47,725 bases of DNA from an uncultured Prevotella sp. Its GTDB lineage: Bacteria; Bacteroidota; Bacteroidia; Bacteroidales; Bacteroidaceae. The stretch's first letter is position 1, and every line of letters starts with the position of its first letter. The position numbers and the translations under genes are program-made. The notes under the pieces were generated by a model. The model saw nothing but the letters and a program-made list of their open reading frames with translations. It made no database searches and was not told the DNA's origin. The DNA lies in contig ONPM01000003.1 in assembly GCA_900319715.1 (NCBI GenBank), positions 1-47,725 of the forward strand. The letters run 5' to 3'. This document shows positions 6,636 to 12,956 of the stretch, in pieces.

Positions 6636-8243
6636 ATGGTTAATGGATTTAAGGTTATAACTCTCTGTGGTAGCACCCGCTTCAAGGATGAATTCCTGGA
6701 AGCACAAAAGCGTCTGACACTCGAAGGCAACATCGTTATTTCTGTGGGGCTGTTTGGCCATTCTGGTGATGATGTGGTATGGACAGAGGGTGTGAAAGAC
6801 ATGTTGGATCGCCAGCATCTGGCAAAGATCGACTTGGCAGATGAAATCTATATCATCAATGTGGGTGGCTATATTGGCGACAGCACCAGACGCGAAATCG
6901 CCTATGCAGATTACAGAGGCAAGTCGATAACATATCTTGAAAGCTGCATAAAGCCCAGTCTTTATGACAACTATGCCGCACTTGGTGAACTTCACGATGC
7001 AGGAAGAATCTCTGATGAGGATTTTGAAAAAGCAGGATGTGCCTTTGACGAAAAGCGCAAAGCCGCCATTGCTGAATATAATGCTTGCCAAGGTCCTTGG
7101 CCCTATCAGTGGAAAAACATCGATGCTGTTGTTTGTGGAATCTTGCAGCAACATGGCCTTGTTTCCGTTGATTACCATGACCTCAAAGACCTCTACGATT
7201 GTTATAGTGTTTGGGAAATACGTTTATCTAGTCAGAATAAAGACCAAAGGCAAAGAATAAACGATATAATAAACACTATACAAAGACATTATGGTTATAT
7301 TCTATCGAATGCATCAAAATTGGTGGTTAATCTTTGTTCTTCCCCCAATATCTCATCTTACAATGACGAACTTTCAATTTTGCAGGATTTCTTTACTAAT
7401 TACGTTGATGACACTAATATAATATGGCAAACTCGCAGAATGGAAAGCAGTGAAGATACCATTGAAGTTTCCTTGGTTATCAAGCATAAATATGATGATT
7501 GGGTATCGAGGGTCTGTTCATTCTTGTTAGAGGTCGGTCCCAAATTAGGAGATAAAGGAACGCATTGCGCTTCATTCCAATCCAAGCCGATATTAGAGAA
7601 GCAACCGGATGTTGTATTTCTTGGTTATAATCCACATGAAGAATGGGGGTTTTATAAAGAAGAGGTCACTAAAACACGTTTTTATGAAGGCAATCCCTCC
7701 TTCTATAAAAATGAGGGAAATAAATTTGAAAGAAACAAATGGCGAGTATGGAGATTATCTGGGATGTTTAATTGGGTGGGATATACAAAGCCCGTAGAGG
7801 ACGGCAATTTTATTTTCTTCAATGCAATCTATTTTGGAACAAATAATATTGCTCGATTTAAAAGGATAAAAGGGAGTGCAGAGGCAATAGAAAAATGTCT
7901 TAATTTTACGGAAGAAGTTATTCAAAAAGTGTTCATGCCTAAATGTATTGTCTGTTTTTCTGTAGAAGACTGTTTCTTATTGCTTAATAATCGATTCCAA
8001 TTCGACAATATAACTGATATTGATACATCCAAAGAAACAGATGTGAGTATAATTGATTTTGTAAAATCGAAGAAATCTGGCGGGTGGAAAGAAACGCTCT
8101 CATGCACTAAACCTGTTTTGAAAGCATCGTGGAATAGTATTCCCATATATGGAATACCTCATCCAAGTAGTTCCATATCGAATAATGATTTAGGGGCTAT
8201 CGCATTATATCTTAGAAGCGAAATGCAGAAATTAGGAATATGA
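6636..8243 (+). CDS. Fusion: nucleoside deoxyribosyltransferase-like + uracil-DNA-glycosylase-like
   Basis: A 535-residue fusion. Residues 1 to about 110 form an NDT-like Rossmannoid domain: CGSTRFKDEF at the start, GYIGDSTRREIAYA with the presumed catalytic Glu, then GKSITYLE. Residues about 185-300 match nothing I know. Residues about 310-535 look like the uracil-DNA glycosylase superfamily: DVVFLGYNP (motif 1 position), FIFFNAIYF, and PIYGIPHPSS near the end (HPS motif). NDT enzymes and UDGs both cleave N-glycosidic bonds. Base composition breaks sharply near 7205, from about 45-50 percent GC before it to about 25-32 percent after, so the fusion probably arose when an AT-rich segment inserted into the end of an NDT gene. 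Catalytic competence of the UDG part is unproven. Confidence 0.75.
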   Translation: MVNGFKVITLCGSTRFKDEFLEAQKRLTLEGNIVISVGLFGHSGDDVVWTEGVKDMLDRQHLAKIDLADEIYIINVGGYIGDSTRREIAYADYRGKSITYLESCIKPSLYDNYAALGELHDAGRISDEDFEKAGCAFDEKRKAAIAEYNACQGPWPYQWKNIDAVVCGILQQHGLVSVDYHDLKDLYDCYSVWEIRLSSQNKDQRQRINDIINTIQRHYGYILSNASKLVVNLCSSPNISSYNDELSILQDFFTNYVDDTNIIWQTRRMESSEDTIEVSLVIKHKYDDWVSRVCSFLLEVGPKLGDKGTHCASFQSKPILEKQPDVVFLGYNPHEEWGFYKEEVTKTRFYEGNPSFYKNEGNKFERNKWRVWRLSGMFNWVGYTKPVEDGNFIFFNAIYFGTNNIARFKRIKGSAEAIEKCLNFTEEVIQKVFMPKCIVCFSVEDCFLLLNNRFQFDNITDIDTSKETDVSIIDFVKSKKSGGWKETLSCTKPVLKASWNSIPIYGIPHPSSSISNNDLGAIALYLRSEMQKLGI

Positions 8244-8276
8244 AACTTGCCAATTTAGAATTAAATACATAGAATT

Positions 8277-8918
8277 ATGAATACTGTAGATTCTTTCATT
8301 GATTATCTTTCAAAATTAGAAACTCCAGACTCAATGAGTTTGAATATGTATTATGGGAACTCGAAAGAGGCAGAGGTGAGAAGAGAAAACCTTCGTTTTT
8401 ATTTAAACGAGATGAAGAGGATTGATCCCAAATACATATTCATTGGTGAAGCGCCTGGTCGATGGGGGTGTTTCTTAACAGGAATTCCTTTTACTGATGA
8501 AAATACGATGGTAAACAATCCCTTTTTCAAAGGTGAATGTAAAATGATATCAGAAATAATTCCTCATAAGGAAACATCAGCTTCAATTATTTGGGAGTGT
8601 CTAAATAAAATACCTATCGATAAATACCCGTTAATGTGGAATATATATCCCTTTCATCCTAGTAATGTTGACTTTACGCATCATACGCCAGAAGGAAGAG
8701 GAAATCGTAAACCAAATGGGAAAGAGTGTAATCTTGGCAAAGAAACATTAAAAGAATTGTTGGAGTTATATAAAATTGAACAATTCTATGCCATCGGATG
8801 TAAATCAAGAGATATGCTAAAATCAAAGTATAATAATATTGAATATCTACGTCACCCCTCGTTTGGTGGCGCAAATATCTTTAGAGAACGATTCTACAAT
8901 ATCTATAATATTAAATAG
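8277..8918 (+). CDS. Uracil-DNA-glycosylase-like protein
   Basis: A 213-residue stand-alone member of the UDG superfamily, which removes uracil or other altered bases from DNA. The motif 1 position is FIGEAPG (residues 55-61) followed by GCFLTGIPFTDE. The motif near the end is RHPSFGG (residues 192-198), with the His used for catalysis in related enzymes. The pattern is closest to the family 4-like GEAPG type, but the four cluster cysteines of family 4 are not evident. It follows the NDT-UDG fusion by 33 bp on the same strand and shares its very low GC content, so the two probably arrived together. Excision of a modified base from phage DNA is one possible role (inference from known UDG-fold defence enzymes). 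Confidence 0.75.
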   Translation: MNTVDSFIDYLSKLETPDSMSLNMYYGNSKEAEVRRENLRFYLNEMKRIDPKYIFIGEAPGRWGCFLTGIPFTDENTMVNNPFFKGECKMISEIIPHKETSASIIWECLNKIPIDKYPLMWNIYPFHPSNVDFTHHTPEGRGNRKPNGKECNLGKETLKELLELYKIEQFYAIGCKSRDMLKSKYNNIEYLRHPSFGGANIFRERFYNIYNIK

Positions 8919-8926
8919 TTGGTAAT

Positions 8927-9271
8927 ATGGCACAAATGATTCAGCGCGGAAGCGAGTTACTCCGCATCAATACTCAAAAGAACGACATCGAATATTCAAA
9001 AGATGGCGGACGTACTTGGCATAGGCGATATACAGGCAGCAATGCTGGGACATACGTCGATTTATTTAATCTGGAGGCTGAGATTCTAGCATGTACCTCA
9101 AAAGGTATTTACTATTCAAAAGATGATGGACGCACTTGGCATAGTCGATATACAAGCAGTTCTTATGGCTCATTCATTCAATTAGCTTCTGATGGTCAAA
9201 ACATCTTGGCTACAACTTCAAAGGGATTGTATTATTCAAAAGATAGTGGACACACTTGGCATCGTAGATAA
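8927..9271 (+). CDS. Asp-box (BNR) repeat protein, three repeats
   Basis: A 114-residue protein built mostly from three 40-residue repeats, each carrying an Asp-box of the form SKDxGxTWH (SKDGGRTWH, SKDDGRTWH, SKDSGHTWH). Asp-boxes mark turns in beta-propeller blades of sialidases and related proteins. Three blades are too few for a closed propeller, so the protein may form oligomers or be a remnant. There is no signal peptide. The 120-bp DNA unit is nearly identical between copies, pointing to recent tandem duplication. It starts 8 bp after the UDG-like gene and ends 19 bp before the membrane protein gene, so the three may be co-transcribed. GC content returns to island average here. Confidence 0.75.
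   Translation: MAQMIQRGSELLRINTQKNDIEYSKDGGRTWHRRYTGSNAGTYVDLFNLEAEILACTSKGIYYSKDDGRTWHSRYTSSSYGSFIQLASDGQNILATTSKGLYYSKDSGHTWHRR
8993..9270 (+). repeat. 120-bp tandem repeat inside the Asp-box gene
   Basis: Units begin with TATTCAAAAGAT at 8993, 9113 and 9233, exactly 120 bp (40 codons) apart; the last unit is cut by the stop codon. The first about 45 bp of each unit are nearly identical. Confidence 0.85.
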
Positions 9272-9290
9272 CAATCAAAACTTACGAATC

Positions 9291-10364
9291 ATGGATACAA
9301 ATAACAAAATCGTAGGAGGATATGGTTTAGGATTGATCGTTGTTTTTGTCTTATTCCTTACCATCATTTTAAGTGCATCATACATGGGTGTATTTAAAGG
9401 GTTTGAGCCCTATCAACAGTTGATTGCAGCCATGTTAAGTGTTGCAGCAACAGGTGTAATAACTGCTTTATTGCTCATTTTCCAGCGCAGACAACAAGAA
9501 GAACTGAATGAGAAACAGAGGAAATTCGAGGAAGAATCTACTCAAGCTCAAAGAGAATTCCAAAAGATACAGACTTTAGATCAACGGAAATTTGAAGCTG
9601 AACAAAAAGACAAGGAAAAATACAGGCTTCTTGAAACCAAAGTATTCGAAGAGAAGTTGCGTATCTACCAGGAATTCCTTAGGAAATTGTGTGATGTGGT
9701 TAAAGACCAGAAAATTACTGCTGATGAAGAAATCGAATTGCAGTTTCAGGTGTCATATATTGCAATGCATACCAAATCTGAAGCAATAAAAATAATAAGT
9801 GAGCAAGTCCGAAAGATTGTTGTTGGTATTAAGAATAACGAGAAAGATAGCAATAATATGCTGAGCCAACTATTTGTTATTTCTGATGCCTTATACAAAG
9901 AACTCTATGATAAGGACAATTCTTTTGATGAGGAAGATAGGAGTAAAACAATAGTCAACTTCGAGTCTATCTTGGCTCCTAAAAACGACTCGAGGTTGTA
10001 CGAACTCATGCAAGACATCGTAGCCAAAGGCTCAAATAAAAGAATAGACAGGAATGGAATCCTCATTTATGAATATTGGTGCAATAATAAAAATAATAGA
10101 TATATTAAGGCAAATGGCACTGTTTCAATAGGTATATCCTGCAATAACAAGCAATTCTCGTTCTCGACAATGACCAAAGGCAATCATCCAGAAAAATTCC
10201 TGACTATGGTTCAAGGAGTTTGTGATGAGACGAAACTATTTAAAAAGGATGCCAACACAAACTTCGTAGCAGATGTTGGTACCGATGATAGTAAAATCGT
10301 AGATTTCTTTAATCTGTTATTGTCTAAGATGAAAGAGTATCGAGAAACTGACTTACCAGAATAA
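9291..10364 (+). CDS. Membrane protein with coiled coil, function unknown
   Basis: A 357-residue protein. Two transmembrane helices lie at about residues 10-30 (GLIVVFVLFLTIILSAS) and 43-64 (LIAAMLSVAATGVITALLLI), so both termini should be on the same side, probably cytoplasmic. A long charged, Gln/Glu/Lys-rich coiled coil follows at about residues 66-130. The remaining soluble region to residue 357 matches nothing I recognise. The ATG at 9291 was chosen because it directly precedes the first hydrophobic segment; in-frame codons further upstream overlap the Asp-box gene. A two-helix anchor plus coiled coil plus soluble domain occurs in some anti-phage effectors, but that is only an analogy. 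Confidence 0.7.
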   Translation: MDTNNKIVGGYGLGLIVVFVLFLTIILSASYMGVFKGFEPYQQLIAAMLSVAATGVITALLLIFQRRQQEELNEKQRKFEEESTQAQREFQKIQTLDQRKFEAEQKDKEKYRLLETKVFEEKLRIYQEFLRKLCDVVKDQKITADEEIELQFQVSYIAMHTKSEAIKIISEQVRKIVVGIKNNEKDSNNMLSQLFVISDALYKELYDKDNSFDEEDRSKTIVNFESILAPKNDSRLYELMQDIVAKGSNKRIDRNGILIYEYWCNNKNNRYIKANGTVSIGISCNNKQFSFSTMTKGNHPEKFLTMVQGVCDETKLFKKDANTNFVADVGTDDSKIVDFFNLLLSKMKEYRETDLPE

Positions 10365-10385
10365 AAAACTCCAAACAAATTTCAA

Positions 10386-10440
10386 CCTCTGCCCCAAAAC
10401 GGCAGGGGTTTCTTTTATCTTTGCACTGTGAACAATAAAG
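10386..10440 (+). promoter_or_regulatory. Shared hairpin/-7 module, copy B
   Basis: Stem CCTCTGCC (10386-10393), loop CCAAAAC, stem GGCAGGGG (10401-10408), then TTTCTTT and TATCTTTG (10416-10423), then leader GTGAACAATAAAGAT. It sits 22 bp after the stop of the membrane protein gene and heads the 10454-15365 unit. The hairpin occupies the place where the -33 element would be. Confidence 0.8.
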
Positions 10441-10453
10441 ATAAAAGAGGATT

Positions 10454-11476
10454 ATGACATTCAAGGAATTATTAAACAGTGTTACTTTTGATGAGGTGGC
10501 TCCTTGTCTTTTGCAGATGCATCCAGATGCAGAGGGTAATCTGAAATGGTATAAGATTCATTTCGATATGCTGCGCTTGATGACACCAAAGCATCATGAC
10601 GATGCGAATTCTGATGTGTGCCATATCTCCATGAGTAAATGGGACGAAGACAGTGAACCACATCTCGATGCTCACCCAATGGAGGGTGACTGGTGGGAGC
10701 ATTCACTGACAAAAGAAATCGTCATTGAGCCTGAGGTCAAGGCTACCAATGCTGAGATTGCAGCTTGTTGTATCTGGCATACTTCATTTTATGGCTTTGT
10801 GTATGAGCAGCATGAGGAATATCTTAGGTTTGACGTTAGAGATTTGGATATCAAAGTCAGGTGGGATGATTGTACATACAATAAGATACGTGCAGAGAAG
10901 TGTTTTTCCGTCATCCGCAGGAATGGTGTTTACATACCTTCTGTTAGAGAATTAGCGCCATCAAAGAAACAAGAATTGTTCAGCAAGGCCAAAGACTATT
11001 TCTGGTGTATCAGCGCATCGATGAACAAGATTAAAAGGAAGAAGATGTTTCGCAGGGAGTTCATGGCACACTACTATGAGCGTATGGCAGCCATCAGCAG
11101 GTTCATCGTTCAGGCCATTCCGGCTTTGAGTGACGAAAGAAACAATATGAGCATGAATCAATTGTGTGGCTTGTTTCAGTCTGACTTGTTCAGTCCAGAA
11201 ACAATCACATCGTATGCGGATGAGAATACCAATGGGGGCAAGTACCTATGCGAATTGCTGGAGATGGAAGATATCAATACCAGATTAGACAGAATGGTAG
11301 TAGTTCTGACCACTGGCGAATGGCACCAAGAACTGACTCAGGATGAACAACGCTTGTGCAAACTTCTTATAGGTAATTGCAAATCCTGCGACATCCTTGT
11401 AGCCACAGATCCCTCTTTGGGCAGACAAGTCCGCATCAACTATGCTACATTCAATTCAAAAGAACCTTTAATCTAA
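10454..11476 (+). CDS. Unknown protein heading the DnaB/DnaE unit
   Basis: A 340-residue soluble protein. The first about 130 residues resemble the small protein at 6159 (shared MT-EL start and the EIAACCIWHTSFYG block). The middle and C-terminal regions are rich in helices (KRKKMFRREFMAHYYERMAAIS) and match no family I recognise. It is the first gene behind promoter module B and ends 5 bp before the DnaB-type helicase, which suggests translation in step with the replication proteins. A helicase loader, adaptor or regulator role would fit the position but has no motif support. Confidence 0.75.
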   Translation: MTFKELLNSVTFDEVAPCLLQMHPDAEGNLKWYKIHFDMLRLMTPKHHDDANSDVCHISMSKWDEDSEPHLDAHPMEGDWWEHSLTKEIVIEPEVKATNAEIAACCIWHTSFYGFVYEQHEEYLRFDVRDLDIKVRWDDCTYNKIRAEKCFSVIRRNGVYIPSVRELAPSKKQELFSKAKDYFWCISASMNKIKRKKMFRREFMAHYYERMAAISRFIVQAIPALSDERNNMSMNQLCGLFQSDLFSPETITSYADENTNGGKYLCELLEMEDINTRLDRMVVVLTTGEWHQELTQDEQRLCKLLIGNCKSCDILVATDPSLGRQVRINYATFNSKEPLI

Positions 11477-11481
11477 AAACA

Positions 11482-12939
11482 ATGAGCGATAATAGACGAA
11501 AAGAAAAACAGAGAAATACGCCAATAGATTTGTCAATAGGACATCTACAACCCCAAGCACCAGAAGTCGAGAAGGCTGTGTTGGGAACTCTTATGATAGA
11601 CAAAGAGGCTTATCTCTTAATCTGTGAGACATTATGTCCAAAGAGTTTCTATTTACCTCGTCATCAGAAAATCTATGATGCTATTAGACTGTTAAGCATC
11701 GAGGAAAAGCCAGTAGATGTACTCACTGTCACTGAGCAGTTAGCCCAAATGGGTGATTTGGAAAATGTTGGAGGGCCAGGATATATTGCAGAACTGAGTT
11801 CTAGAACTGCTACTTCTGCCAATATTGAGTATCATGCTAACATTATCGCTCAGAAATATCTGGCACGCCAACTGATTTCGTATACCAGCACTATTGGCAC
11901 GAAGGCTTTTGATGAGACCAATGATGTAAACGATGTAATACAAGAGGCAGAGAGTATTCTCTTTGATATAGCCCAGGCAAACATGAAGAAAGACTATGTC
12001 CATATCAATCCTCTTATCAAGGAGTCAGAAAAGATCATGATGGCTGCTTCAAGTAACAACGGCGAAGTGACAGGTATTTCTACAGGGTATCACAAACTCG
12101 ATGACCTGACAAGTGGCTGGCAAAAATCAGATCTTGTTATCATTGCTGGGCGTCCTGCGATGGGAAAGACAGCCTTCGCCCTATCAATGGCCAAAAATAT
12201 TGCGACAGATCTTCATAAGCCAATGGCATTCTTTTCTTTGGAAATGTCAGGAGTTCAACTGACAAACAGACTGATATCCAATGTTTGTGAGATAAGTGGA
12301 AAGAAAATACTAAATGGACAGTTGGAAAGAGATGAGTGGAATCGCTTTGATAAGAGGATTGTCAATCTAATAGATGCACCAATATTTATTGATGATACAC
12401 CTGGTCTTTCAATCTTTGAATTAAGAACAAAAGCAAGGAGACTTGTTCGCGAACATAAAATTGAACTTATCATGATTGACTATCTTCAGTTGATGAATGC
12501 CAATGGTATGCGCTTTAGTAATCGCCAAGAAGAGGTTTCAATGATATCCCGTTCACTAAAGGGATTGGCTAAAGAGTTGGATATCCCCATTTTAGCACTA
12601 AGCCAACTTAATCGTGGTGTTGAAGGACGTGAAGGTGTTGAAGGAAAACGACCTCTGTTGTCAGATCTTCGAGAGTCTGGGGCAATAGAACAGGATGCAG
12701 ACATGGTTTTGTTTGTTCACCGTCCAGAATACTATCATCTGGAATATGGCCCCAATGGTGAGGACTATCGTGGTATGGCGGAGATAATCATTGCCAAACA
12801 TCGAAAAGGTGCCACAGATATTGTATTGTTAAAATTTCGAGGTGAATACACTCGCTTTGAGAATCCTGAAGACAACATGCTTGAGAACCATGCACAGCTT
12901 TTCCCTCCATCAGATTCTTATAATCCATTCAATGTATAA
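11482..12939 (+). CDS. DnaB-type replicative helicase
   Basis: A 485-residue hexameric helicase of the DnaB family, which unwinds DNA at replication forks. The N-terminal domain opens with PQAPEVEKAVLGTLMID. The RecA-like ATPase domain has Walker A GRPAMGKTAF at about residue 225, then FFSLEMSG, Walker B-like IMIDYLQLM, LSQLNRGVE and the arginine-finger region RESGAIEQDADMV. All catalytic motifs look intact. I chose the ATG at 11482, 5 bp after the preceding gene, instead of an upstream in-frame start that overlaps it. It is paired with a short DnaE homologue 17 bp downstream and shares a promoter with an unknown protein, so it is likely an accessory copy and not the housekeeping helicase. 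Confidence 0.92.
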   Translation: MSDNRRKEKQRNTPIDLSIGHLQPQAPEVEKAVLGTLMIDKEAYLLICETLCPKSFYLPRHQKIYDAIRLLSIEEKPVDVLTVTEQLAQMGDLENVGGPGYIAELSSRTATSANIEYHANIIAQKYLARQLISYTSTIGTKAFDETNDVNDVIQEAESILFDIAQANMKKDYVHINPLIKESEKIMMAASSNNGEVTGISTGYHKLDDLTSGWQKSDLVIIAGRPAMGKTAFALSMAKNIATDLHKPMAFFSLEMSGVQLTNRLISNVCEISGKKILNGQLERDEWNRFDKRIVNLIDAPIFIDDTPGLSIFELRTKARRLVREHKIELIMIDYLQLMNANGMRFSNRQEEVSMISRSLKGLAKELDIPILALSQLNRGVEGREGVEGKRPLLSDLRESGAIEQDADMVLFVHRPEYYHLEYGPNGEDYRGMAEIIIAKHRKGATDIVLLKFRGEYTRFENPEDNMLENHAQLFPPSDSYNPFNV

Positions 12940-12956
12940 TCGAAAATCAAAAAAAT

